Source of the DNA: Arcobacter sp.
GTDB lineage: Bacteria; Campylobacterota; Campylobacteria; Campylobacterales; Sulfurimonadaceae
Assembly: GCA_024637195.1 (NCBI GenBank)
Contig: JAGXFN010000012.1
Location: 62,001 to 126,000 of the forward strand
Direction of reading: 5' to 3'
Length of the DNA: 64,000 nucleotides
In this document: piece by piece, positions 35,664 to 44,739 of the stretch
Position numbering within the stretch: position 1 is the stretch's first letter
Layout of the letters: each line of letters opens with the position of its first letter
The notes under the pieces: model-generated
Database searches by the model: none
The model's input: the letters and a program-made list of their open reading frames with translations, nothing else
Told to the model about the DNA's origin: nothing
Program-made: the position numbers and the translations under genes

Positions 35664-36734
35664 ATGATACTAAACAATTTTTTATACAGCGGGTTTGATT
35701 TCAGCGAAGACGGGAGTCATCAGAAATTTAAATTTAAGATGATCAACTTGATTTTGATCAACGTCGCTTTTTTTAGTGCCCTTTTTGGCGCATTGAGTGA
35801 CATGGGCATCAATGATATCGGCGACATCCATGCAAAAGTGGACTATGTGTACTCCGTTTTGACCCTTGCACTTATTCTCTTTCTACGCGTAAACAAAAAG
35901 AATTATACCTTTGTCAGCCATGCCCTGCTTCTATTCTCCATGATGACATTCATTTCCGCCCTTCTTTTTGTTCCCCAAGATGAGTACAGAATGATCTGGT
36001 TCTATCTTCTTATCTTTGTCGCCTATATCCTCAAGGGAAGCTATAGCGGCCTCTTCTATACCGCACTTTCCATCACTGTCATCATCACGGCAAACACTCT
36101 CACACAGCTGCACATTTCGCAACTAGGGATCAATTCGGCCGTACTAGGGCTTGTCATAGGAAGCTTTTTGTCATGGACATACACAAACAAGATAGCTTCC
36201 TATGAGAAGAGCCTGAAGGAAAAAAACGAGGAGCTGCGGCAGCTGGCCTCCATTGACAGTCTGACAGGCGTCATCAACCGACGCAGCTTCGACGAGCTCT
36301 CAAAATGCTACTTCGAAACGGCTCAAAGAGAAAAAGAAGATCTGACACTGCTTATTCTTGATCTTGATCTTTTCAAAAATGTCAATGACCGCTATGGCCA
36401 TCAAGTCGGTGACATGCTGCTTGTGCACTTCGCCAAGGCGATAGAACCTCTTCTAAGAAAAAGCGATATCTTTGGCCGTATCGGCGGAGAGGAGTTCGCC
36501 ATACTTCTTTTTCATACTGACCTTAACGGCGGTCTTGTTTTAGCGGAAAAGATCCATGAAACACTTAAAAATATCGCTATGACGCATGGAGATGAACAGA
36601 TCAGTATCACGAACAGTATCGGGATCTCACAAATCAAACAGAACGACATAGACTTTGATGCGCTTTTCAAACGCGCCGACAAGGCTCTCTATCAGGCCAA
36701 AAAAGAAGGGCGCAACCGCAGTTGTTATGTGTAA
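35664..36734 (+). CDS. Integral membrane diguanylate cyclase
   Basis: 356 residues. Five or six membrane helices within about 25-175 (LILINVAFFSALFGALSD, VLTLALILFLRV, LLIFVAYILKG and others), then a GGDEF domain (about 195-350). The active site is IGGEEF, the accepted GGEEF variant, with an RKSD inhibitory site before it. Probably an active c-di-GMP synthase responding to a membrane signal. Confidence 0.9.
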   Translation: MILNNFLYSGFDFSEDGSHQKFKFKMINLILINVAFFSALFGALSDMGINDIGDIHAKVDYVYSVLTLALILFLRVNKKNYTFVSHALLLFSMMTFISALLFVPQDEYRMIWFYLLIFVAYILKGSYSGLFYTALSITVIITANTLTQLHISQLGINSAVLGLVIGSFLSWTYTNKIASYEKSLKEKNEELRQLASIDSLTGVINRRSFDELSKCYFETAQREKEDLTLLILDLDLFKNVNDRYGHQVGDMLLVHFAKAIEPLLRKSDIFGRIGGEEFAILLFHTDLNGGLVLAEKIHETLKNIAMTHGDEQISITNSIGISQIKQNDIDFDALFKRADKALYQAKKEGRNRSCYV

Positions 36735-36844
36735 GTTATCACAAAATTATTACAAATAGCGAGAAACAGCCTTTTTTATAAGATATTAACCGAATAAAAC
36801 GCATAATACGTAGACTATTTGAAATACCACAAGGTTATGCCAGT

Positions 36845-38041
36845 ATGAGCAAAATGTTTTTAGCGCGTCAAAAGATCGTCAATACCAATGGAAAGACATT
36901 TGCCTATGAACTTCTTTTTCGTGACAGCAGTGAGAGAATAAAAAAACTTCCTTCTGACATCAAGGCGACCTCTACGGTGATGCTGAACAGTTTGACCCAT
37001 ATAGACCTGGACGAACTGCTCGGAAAAGAAGGAACAGCCTTTATTAATGTGGACAGCGAGATCATCGAATCTGATGTCTTAGAACTTCTTGATCCCAAAC
37101 GTTTTGTTATCGAAATACTCGAAAATGTCCAGCTCACCCCTGTTCTGTATGATAAAATCGTTTCTTTAAAAAAGAAGGGATACAAGATCGCTCTGGATGA
37201 TTTTGACTGCAGCCAAGAGATGCTGAAAAATTTCCTGCCTCTTTTAAAATACCTAAACGTTATCAAAATCGATGCGTTGAGCGTCAATAAGGACAATTTA
37301 AAAAAACTCATCCCTAGATTCAGAGCAGCGGGTATCAAGCTATTAATCGAAAAGATAGAAAATCCCAAAGAGTATCTTTACTACAAAGAGCTCGGCTTTG
37401 ATCTTTTTCAAGGCTACCATATCGGAAGGCCTGAGTCTTTCGAGTTTGACTCCATTCAAGACCCGATAGAAGTCATCATACTCAAGCTTGTCTCTATTAT
37501 CAAAACAGACAAAGAGACGACAGAGATAGAAAAGTTTATCAAACTGCGTCCGGACCTCTCCTATAACATCATCAAGTTTATCAACAATCAAAATGAAACA
37601 AAAGAGAAGATCTCCTCTATTATTCAGGCGGTAACGCTGATGGGAAGGGATTCACTTCTGCGCTGGCTGATGATTTACCTTTATGCGCAAATTTCCGGCA
37701 ATGAGTTTTCTCTACCCCTGTTGCAGGCAGCCGTCTTGCGAGCAGAGACGATGGAGGAGTCCGCAAGCAGAGAAAATAAAGAGGAGGCCTTTTTGGTCGG
37801 GATGTTTTCGATGCTGGACACGCTCTTCAATGCCAATATCAAAGATGTTTTTAAAGGGTTAAATCTCTCTCCTGCGATCAGCAATGCCCTTCTCTACAAG
37901 ACGGGCGAGTTGGGAAAAGGACTCACGGAAGCGATTCAGATAGAAAAAGATTATTTTAAAGAGATCTTTCTGGCCAATTTTCACAAGATCAATCCCGCCG
38001 ATGTCATCATCGCTTTTGAAAAAAACAACATCGACTACTAG
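36845..38041 (+). CDS. EAL-HDOD protein with degenerate EAL domain
   Basis: 398 residues of the YuxH/CdgJ type. The N-terminal EAL-like domain reads FAYELLFRDS where catalysis needs EALxR, and LDDFDC where active enzymes have DDFGTG. Phosphodiesterase activity is therefore unlikely and c-di-GMP or protein binding more probable. The C-terminal HDOD domain (about 200-395) contains LSYNIIKFINNQ and AVTLMGRDSLLRWL. In Vibrio, CdgJ-like proteins affect motility and biofilm. Confidence 0.9.
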   Translation: MSKMFLARQKIVNTNGKTFAYELLFRDSSERIKKLPSDIKATSTVMLNSLTHIDLDELLGKEGTAFINVDSEIIESDVLELLDPKRFVIEILENVQLTPVLYDKIVSLKKKGYKIALDDFDCSQEMLKNFLPLLKYLNVIKIDALSVNKDNLKKLIPRFRAAGIKLLIEKIENPKEYLYYKELGFDLFQGYHIGRPESFEFDSIQDPIEVIILKLVSIIKTDKETTEIEKFIKLRPDLSYNIIKFINNQNETKEKISSIIQAVTLMGRDSLLRWLMIYLYAQISGNEFSLPLLQAAVLRAETMEESASRENKEEAFLVGMFSMLDTLFNANIKDVFKGLNLSPAISNALLYKTGELGKGLTEAIQIEKDYFKEIFLANFHKINPADVIIAFEKNNIDY

Positions 38042-38062
38042 CGCGCTATAGCCGCGCTTTTT
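38040..38062 (+). terminator. Rho-independent terminator after the EAL-HDOD gene
   Basis: AGCGCG and CGCGCT form a GC-rich stem around a 7-base loop directly at the stop codon, followed by TTTTT. Confidence 0.75.
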
Positions 38063-38270
38063 CCAGCTGTTTTGCAGGTTTTTGCCTCTGTAGATATTTT
38101 TACAATCGCAGGTTCTACGACAGCTGCTTCATTGAAAAATCATTGTGATCAATAAATAAACAAATATTTACAAGCACATATCTATTCTTGATTAAATTTT
38201 AAACACTTAACGGCATTTATCTCTCTACGATGAGTATATACTTACCAAAATCGATAATCAAGGAGTAGAT

Positions 38271-40886
38271 GTGGACACACGCTATGCTGAATATAAAAAC
38301 TTTCAAATATCATCTGAATTGCTTCCGCTTATTAAATATATGGAACCGGTTGAACAAAGCAGAGAAAAACTCAATGACCTTAGCAAAAACTGGGATAGTC
38401 TCTCTTTATTAAGCCAGCTAGGTGATGCGGGTGTCGATATGAGCCGGATAAAGAACAACTTCACTACCCTCTCTAGCGAACTGATAAACTATCTTGGTAC
38501 GGAGCTGCTTAAAAAAAGCGTCGGCGAGATAAATTCCAAGGCCCAGGTGGCCGTTGATATCGTTATAAGAAACCTTTTTGAACGAACCGCCGACATCGGT
38601 TTCCTTGCGACAGATGAAAAAATAAAAGATTTTCTGCTCATGAACCGCACCAAATATACGGAGGGGTATGAGCAGCATATCCAGGAAATAAAGCGTCACT
38701 TCCTTGAATACGTAGACAAATACAGTGTCTACTTCGATATCATTCTGATGAACACCAAGGGCGATATTCTTGCCAATATCGACAGCGAAAACAGAGTGTC
38801 CAAGTCACATGACTCCGTTATAAAGCAGGCGCTAACGACCTCTGAGGAGTACGTGGAGACATTTAAGTACCATGATTTCTTGCCCGAGCACAAAGAGAGC
38901 CTTGTCTACTCTTACAAGATTACGCAAAACAACGATCACTCTTGCGAAGCACTTGGTGTACTCTGCCTCTGTTTCAAGTTTGAAGATGAAATGAAAAAGA
39001 TTTGCGACAACCTTGTCAATACACATACAAAAGAGTGCATCACCCTTCTAAACAAAGAGGGACGTGTTATCGCTTCAAGTGATCGCTACCATGTGCCACT
39101 CGATGCAAAACTCGAAGTCGTGCTCAATGATAGCTACAAGATCATCTCCTTTGGCGGAAGAGACTATCTGGCCAAGAGCTGTGAGAGCAAGGGGTATCAG
39201 GGGTTTTACGGACTGGGATGGTACGGGCATATCATGGTGCCGCTTGAGTATGCTTTTGCAGATATGGGAAAAGAGAGCTTTGAGATCAGCCAGGAGCTTC
39301 TGCTGGCCATTTTACAGCATGGTGACCAGTTCTCAGGCCAGCTTAAAAACATTCCTATCCAGGCCTCTGCCATTCAGAACAATCTTAACCGTGCGATCTG
39401 GAACGGGAATGTCAAACAAAGCCGCTCCAATAACAACAACAAGCAGTTTTCAAGAGCCCTGCTTCAGGAGATAAGAAAGACAGGTGAGAACACCAAGGGG
39501 ATAATAGGCTCTTCTATGGCAAGCCTGACAAAGACGATGGTGCTTGGAGACAGTGTCTTTTTAGCCAATCTCATCGTTGACATCATGGACAGGAACCTTT
39601 ACGAAAGAGCAAACGACTGCCGATGGTGGGCACTGACCTCGGATTTTAGAAAGACTCTGGAAAATGAGAAAGTCAACGCTTTTGAGCGTGAAAAGATGCA
39701 TGACACCCTTGTCTATATCAACGACCTCTATACCGTCTATACAAACCTTTTCATCTACGACAGGCATGGTGTTGTTTTGGCCGTCTCGAACAAGGACGAA
39801 GAGCATCTGATCGGCCGCAAACTGACGAATGACTACATTGCAAGAACTCTTGATATCACAGACTCTTCGCACTACCATGTCTCCGATTTTGAGCCTTCCA
39901 ATCTGTATGAGGGCAAACACACCTACATCTATAATGCTTCGATCCGCTCCCTTCACGATGAAGAAAAAGTTTTGGGAGGAATAGGAGTTGTCTTCGACAG
40001 TGAGGTGCAGTTTGAGTCCATGATAAACGAGTCGCTTCCAAAGGGAGAAAACGGCGCGGTCAAAGAAGGTTTTTTTGCCGTACTCGCTACAAAAGAGAGA
40101 ATCCTTATCTCTTCTAACCATGAGAAGCACTCTACCGGAGCATTTCTAAATGTTGACAAAAAGTTTTTTGCGCTCAAATCAGGAGAGTCACTGAGCGAGA
40201 TCATTGAGTATGAAAACAAATATTATGCCCTTGGCGTACAATGTTCCCGGGGATACAGAGAGTATAAAAGCGAAGCGGACAGCTACGAAAATGACATCTA
40301 CTCTTTTGTCTTCTCTTATATCAGCGATGTCGAGGAGACTCGTCTTGAGATCAATCCTGCGTTCGCTTTGAAAAAAGATGTCTCACTTCAAATGGACGAG
40401 GACAGCGTTGACATCGCCTCATTTATGATCGGCTCGCAGTGGCTAGGTGTCAATGCCCATGATGTCATCGAGGCCGTCAGTATAGAGGAGCTCAAATCAA
40501 CCGTCACGATCAATACAGAGCACCACTTCAAGGGTACTATCTTATACAATGAGAGTTTCGTCTCCGTTATCGACATCCGAAATTTTCTCCAAGAAGAGAG
40601 CCGAGCACCTTATGAAGAGATCGTCATCTTAAAATTTGGCGAGAAAGAGGAGTACATAGGAATCCTTGTCAATACTCTAGGCGACATCCCCGAGGTACAT
40701 AGAGACAGAATAAAACCGCTCGAAGAGTACATCATCGGAAACGGGACCATTGCAAAAAGTGTCGTCTTCCCGCATAAGGACTCCCGTGAAAAAGATGTCC
40801 TGACGATCCTTAGTGTCGACAAGATAAACAAAGAGCTGGTAAAACCGCAGCAGACCTATATGATAGAAAGAAGCATCTCAGCCTAA
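38271..40886 (+). CDS. Soluble double-Cache protein with C-terminal CheW domain
   Basis: 871 residues from a GTG with AAGGAG five bases upstream. No signal peptide or membrane helix is visible. Two Cache-like sensor regions (about 85-330 and 430-700) each begin with a long helix and contain the strand pattern of PAS/Cache folds (IILMNTKGDILANID; LFIYDRHGVVLAVSN). A helical linker separates them. Residues about 740-865 are CheW-like: MIGSQWLGVNAHDVIEAVS, GTILYNESFVSVIDI, EEYIGILVNTLGDI. CheW couples receptors to CheA. A cytoplasmic Cache-CheW protein would add a soluble input to the chemotaxis array. It ends in a 4-nt convergent overlap with the acyltransferase fusion. Confidence 0.85.
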   Translation: MDTRYAEYKNFQISSELLPLIKYMEPVEQSREKLNDLSKNWDSLSLLSQLGDAGVDMSRIKNNFTTLSSELINYLGTELLKKSVGEINSKAQVAVDIVIRNLFERTADIGFLATDEKIKDFLLMNRTKYTEGYEQHIQEIKRHFLEYVDKYSVYFDIILMNTKGDILANIDSENRVSKSHDSVIKQALTTSEEYVETFKYHDFLPEHKESLVYSYKITQNNDHSCEALGVLCLCFKFEDEMKKICDNLVNTHTKECITLLNKEGRVIASSDRYHVPLDAKLEVVLNDSYKIISFGGRDYLAKSCESKGYQGFYGLGWYGHIMVPLEYAFADMGKESFEISQELLLAILQHGDQFSGQLKNIPIQASAIQNNLNRAIWNGNVKQSRSNNNNKQFSRALLQEIRKTGENTKGIIGSSMASLTKTMVLGDSVFLANLIVDIMDRNLYERANDCRWWALTSDFRKTLENEKVNAFEREKMHDTLVYINDLYTVYTNLFIYDRHGVVLAVSNKDEEHLIGRKLTNDYIARTLDITDSSHYHVSDFEPSNLYEGKHTYIYNASIRSLHDEEKVLGGIGVVFDSEVQFESMINESLPKGENGAVKEGFFAVLATKERILISSNHEKHSTGAFLNVDKKFFALKSGESLSEIIEYENKYYALGVQCSRGYREYKSEADSYENDIYSFVFSYISDVEETRLEINPAFALKKDVSLQMDEDSVDIASFMIGSQWLGVNAHDVIEAVSIEELKSTVTINTEHHFKGTILYNESFVSVIDIRNFLQEESRAPYEEIVILKFGEKEEYIGILVNTLGDIPEVHRDRIKPLEEYIIGNGTIAKSVVFPHKDSREKDVLTILSVDKINKELVKPQQTYMIERSISA

Positions 40887-43800
40887 GAGACGCTTCTTGG
40901 GGCACTTATATAGAGATAGCCGTCTTCATCAACACGACCCTGATCCCCCGTCTTATACCAACGCACTCCGTTTATCTCAATAATGGTCTCGGCTGTCTTT
41001 TGCTCATCTTTAAGATACCCTTTCATCACCTGTGCACCGCCGATAAGGATCAAGCCCTCCTCCTTTGCATCCAGTTCGCGCATACTGTAAGGATCTACGA
41101 CCTTGAATGCCGTTCCCGGAAGAGGCATGCCTACACTTCCCTCTTTCTGGCCGACCTGGATACTAAACCCCTTGGTCTCAAGGATATCAGGAAGATTGAC
41201 ACTCGCTACCGGTGCACTCTGCCTTACCGAGTAGCCCTCAAGTAACATTGTGTGAAATTTTTGTACAAAGGCTTCTTTGACATCAGGAGCCAGCTTTTTT
41301 CCTCCGGCTATAGCGATACGCAGAGTCTCAAACATCAAAGGATGCACCTTTTTATTTTTCATAAAGGACCCGAAAAAGCTGGAGCTTCCGAACATGACCG
41401 TTACTTTGTATTTTGCCGCCGTCTGGGCTATACCAAGCGCATCGGCCGGATCGCTATGACAAACCATGGGTATGCCTTCTATCAGCGGCAGGAGCGTTGT
41501 GACGGTTAGACCGAGCGCATCACAAAGCGGAAGCGACGCCAAGACAACATCATCTTTGCGTATATTCAGCACATCTGAGACCTGCTTAATATTGGCCATA
41601 AAGTTCCTGTGCGTCAGCATCACCCCGTTTGGCTCTGCTTCAGAGCCAGAACCGAAGACGATTGCAGCAATGGATGTGTTCGAAACTCTTTTTAAAAACA
41701 GACGTTTTAGGATAAAAGCCGGCAGGAACTTTGACAACAATAAAACCCCAACGGCCTTTTGTTTTGAAACCTGTTCTTTGAGCGCTTCAACATAGACAAG
41801 CTCACACCCTGGCAGCAGTGTTTGCGTATCAATGTCTTTGGCCTTGAGTGTTGTGACGAATTTTTTTGAGCTGTAGACTGTTTTGATCTCTGCTTTTTCT
41901 ATAGCAGCTTGAAGGGTCCTTGTCGGGGCCGCGTAGTCAAGATTTACAACCGTTTTGCCTGCCATAAGCGCCGCCATGTTGAGTATGGCACAAGCAGATG
42001 TTGTCGGCATCATAATGGCGATATTTTGCTCTTTGTGCGCCTTGAAAAAACATGAGAAGAGGATCGTTTCTGTCAATACTTTGAGATAAGAAAGACGGCT
42101 GCCTTTCGCATCGGCTGCACAGAACGCGCCTCGAAGACGGCACGCCGTATCAACCCACGCCTCTTGCAGCGAAGGCAGCTCCTGTGTATAAAGTTCCCAA
42201 GAGCTCAATGAAAGTTCAAAAACCTTCTGCTTAAGCTCTGCCGCACTGCTGTGGATGGGGATAGGTTTGCTAAAGGCAATGATCACCTCGCGTTTGCCAT
42301 TTTTCTTAGCCTCTTTACGCTTTTTCGAGGCGCGCGACAAGCGGCTCCCCCACATACCCCTCAGGTAAAAAGGAAGGATTAACGCGTCGGCATCTTTGGC
42401 CATAAGCTCAAACCCTCGCCGGAATTCTCCAAGTTGGGCATTTCTGCTGATGGCACCCTCAGGAAAGATACAAACGACTTCTCCCTGGTTCAAGAGTGCT
42501 TTGACTTTCTGCGCGGCTTCTTTGACTCCCCTTGGCGAGACAGGAACGACATGAAAAAAATCCAAAAACAGCCGCAGATACCACTTCTCATAGATCTCTC
42601 TGTCCATCACAAAACGCACCCGCCGCGGCATCGCCATCTGAACGATCGCCCAGTCTAGCCAGGAGATATGGTTGCCCAGAAGCAGGACGCCTCCGCTTTG
42701 GGGGATATTGTTAAACCCGATCACTTCAAGCTTTAAACGCCGTGAGATCAAAGAAGAGAGCAAAAAGATCACCATCGACTGAGGGAGGTGGCGGATAACA
42801 TAGATCGAGCCAAGCAGCGCGACCAGCAGCATCAGATAAAAAAGCCCGATGCTTTCCATGCCCAAAAGAGCAAAGATCACCGTCAGTCCCAAGAATGAGA
42901 GCATTCCGACATTTTGAACGAAGTTGTTTCCGGCCAGTACGAGTCCTAGTTCATGCTCTTTTGAACTAAACTGGATCAGTGCGTTTAAAGGCACGATAAA
43001 GATCCCCGCAAAAAAACCGAAGGCAAAGAAGTTAAACGCGTGATAAATCGGTTCCTCCAAGAAGACAAGCATCAAAAGCGATACGCTTGTCCCCAAAGCT
43101 CCCAGAGGAATAGTGCCCGTCTCGATGTAGTTTTTGGATGCTTTTCCCGAGACGATAGAACCGAAGACGATTCCGATGCCGGCCAGGGCCATCATCCCCT
43201 GAACCAAGACCGTATTGCTCATGCCGAGCACATCTTTGGCGTGCGCCGGAAAGCTGGCAAGCACCACCTGGGAAACCGACCAGAAGAGACTCAGGCCAAC
43301 GATAGCATAAAATATCGTACTGTTTTCAATAAGGATACTTAGATTTTTTTTGAGGTACGCGCCGGTGTAATACTTTTTAATATCAAAACGTATATTGCTC
43401 TGAATCTTCGTATCGGGGATCTTGTAGGCAAGAAAAAGTTCAAGAAGCGAGCCCACGACCAGGAGCCAGCCGATAGGCGCGATATGGCGCAAGATATCGG
43501 CACTGTCAGCATATGTCTTATTCAGCAAACGTCCCTCAAAAAAGATCGAATAGACGATAATACCGCCAAGAATAGCCACCATCGTCACCGCCTGAACGAT
43601 GCCGTTTCCATGGCTGAGGAAGCGGTTGCCCACAAGTTCTTTTATATAGCCGTATTTTGCGGGCGAATAGATGGCCGACTGGACCGCCAAGACAAAGGTG
43701 AGAAAAAATGCAAATTCAAAGGCGCCCCTATAGTAGGCATAAGTGATGCCCAAAGTAACAGCCACCGCGGCCCAGGCCGAGAGACGCATGACCCTGTTTT

Positions 43801-44035
43801 TGGCAAATCTGTCCGAAAGAAAGCCCGAGGGCGAAAACAGAAGAATAAAAGGGAGCAAGATAAGACCGTTGACGACGGCCGTCAAGATAATCTGTGTCTG
43901 GCCGTCATAGATCTTGAAGATAGTGTTTTGGATAATGATCTTGTGGCCCAAATCCGTAAACGCGTTTAAAAAGACGACCGTGGTATAAGGCAGAAGCCCC
44001 ACAATGGACCAAATGGAGTTATTCTGAGTACGCAT
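40883..44035 (-). CDS. MFS-PlsC-AMP ligase fusion (LplT-Aas type), C-terminally truncated
   Basis: 1050 residues. Residues 1-410 are a 12-TM MFS transporter like the lysophospholipid flippase LplT. Residues about 430-620 are a PlsC acyltransferase with NHISWLD and FPEGAISRNAQ. Residues about 640-1050 are an AMP-binding acyl-ACP synthetase. The family takes up and re-acylates lysophospholipids. The ligase part looks defective: EGYSVRQSAP replaces the usual GYGxTETxP, and the protein stops at YLYISAPRSVS, just after the TGDxG motif, without the roughly 100-residue C-terminal lid carrying the catalytic Lys. It overlaps the convergent Cache-CheW stop by 4 nt. Confidence 0.85.
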   Translation of the reverse strand: MRTQNNSIWSIVGLLPYTTVVFLNAFTDLGHKIIIQNTIFKIYDGQTQIILTAVVNGLILLPFILLFSPSGFLSDRFAKNRVMRLSAWAAVAVTLGITYAYYRGAFEFAFFLTFVLAVQSAIYSPAKYGYIKELVGNRFLSHGNGIVQAVTMVAILGGIIVYSIFFEGRLLNKTYADSADILRHIAPIGWLLVVGSLLELFLAYKIPDTKIQSNIRFDIKKYYTGAYLKKNLSILIENSTIFYAIVGLSLFWSVSQVVLASFPAHAKDVLGMSNTVLVQGMMALAGIGIVFGSIVSGKASKNYIETGTIPLGALGTSVSLLMLVFLEEPIYHAFNFFAFGFFAGIFIVPLNALIQFSSKEHELGLVLAGNNFVQNVGMLSFLGLTVIFALLGMESIGLFYLMLLVALLGSIYVIRHLPQSMVIFLLSSLISRRLKLEVIGFNNIPQSGGVLLLGNHISWLDWAIVQMAMPRRVRFVMDREIYEKWYLRLFLDFFHVVPVSPRGVKEAAQKVKALLNQGEVVCIFPEGAISRNAQLGEFRRGFELMAKDADALILPFYLRGMWGSRLSRASKKRKEAKKNGKREVIIAFSKPIPIHSSAAELKQKVFELSLSSWELYTQELPSLQEAWVDTACRLRGAFCAADAKGSRLSYLKVLTETILFSCFFKAHKEQNIAIMMPTTSACAILNMAALMAGKTVVNLDYAAPTRTLQAAIEKAEIKTVYSSKKFVTTLKAKDIDTQTLLPGCELVYVEALKEQVSKQKAVGVLLLSKFLPAFILKRLFLKRVSNTSIAAIVFGSGSEAEPNGVMLTHRNFMANIKQVSDVLNIRKDDVVLASLPLCDALGLTVTTLLPLIEGIPMVCHSDPADALGIAQTAAKYKVTVMFGSSSFFGSFMKNKKVHPLMFETLRIAIAGGKKLAPDVKEAFVQKFHTMLLEGYSVRQSAPVASVNLPDILETKGFSIQVGQKEGSVGMPLPGTAFKVVDPYSMRELDAKEEGLILIGGAQVMKGYLKDEQKTAETIIEINGVRWYKTGDQGRVDEDGYLYISAPRSVS

Positions 44036-44097
44036 AAATATCTATTCCTCTGGTTTTTATAACAGGTGTTAGGAATTGTATCTTTTTATACTCTGTT

Positions 44098-44739
44098 TTA
44101 TCGAATTGTTTGTAAGGCTTCCATGCATAGCCGTGTGATCTCTTTGAAGTTTTTCTGTGCTATCGCCTGCTCTGGCACGATCCAGCTTCCGCCCACGCAT
44201 ATCACGTTCTCAAGCGAAAGAAAATCATTGAGATTTTTAAGGTTTACCCCGCCCGTCGGGCAAAAACGCATCGAAGAGAAGGGTCCGCTGAAGGCCTTGA
44301 GTGTCTCCACACCGCCTACCGCCGTTGCCGGAAAAAGCTTGCAGTGATCAAAGCCGCTGTTGTGTGCGAGCATCACTTCTGAAGCCGTTGCGACACCGGG
44401 GATAAGGGAGACACTCAGGTTTTTCGAGGTCTGCATCAGCTCCGTACTGATACCAGGGCTGAAGATGAACTGCGCACCGTGATCAACAGCACGTTTAAAA
44501 GAGAGTGCGTTGAGCACCGTACCTGCACCCACATGCATCTGCGGCAACGACTTCGCAATAGCTTCGATCGTCTTCAGCGCCGCTTGCGTACGCAGCGTGA
44601 TCTCCATAATCGAAATCCCTCCTTCGAGCAAGGCCTCGGCAAGCGTCAGGGCATCTTCTGGATTCTCCAGCGAGATCACCGGTACAATGGGCGAAATTCT
44701 CATCACATCTTCTGCCCTCATCACATCTTTTTCTATCAT
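44098..44739 (-). CDS. eda: KDPG aldolase
   Basis: 213 residues. 2-keto-3-deoxy-6-phosphogluconate aldolase splits KDPG to pyruvate and glyceraldehyde 3-phosphate. The catalytic Glu is in ISIMEITLRT, the Schiff-base Lys in CKLFPATAVGG, and the phosphate site is FCPTGGVN. Last sugar gene of the operon, overlapping edd by 4 nt. Confidence 0.96.
   Translation of the reverse strand: MIEKDVMRAEDVMRISPIVPVISLENPEDALTLAEALLEGGISIMEITLRTQAALKTIEAIAKSLPQMHVGAGTVLNALSFKRAVDHGAQFIFSPGISTELMQTSKNLSVSLIPGVATASEVMLAHNSGFDHCKLFPATAVGGVETLKAFSGPFSSMRFCPTGGVNLKNLNDFLSLENVICVGGSWIVPEQAIAQKNFKEITRLCMEALQTIR

Noticed and set aside
43484-43969. A 161-codon plus-strand open frame
   Set aside because: Lies antisense to the MFS domain of the acyltransferase fusion; the product is His/Lys/Asp-rich as expected from antisense of membrane helices.
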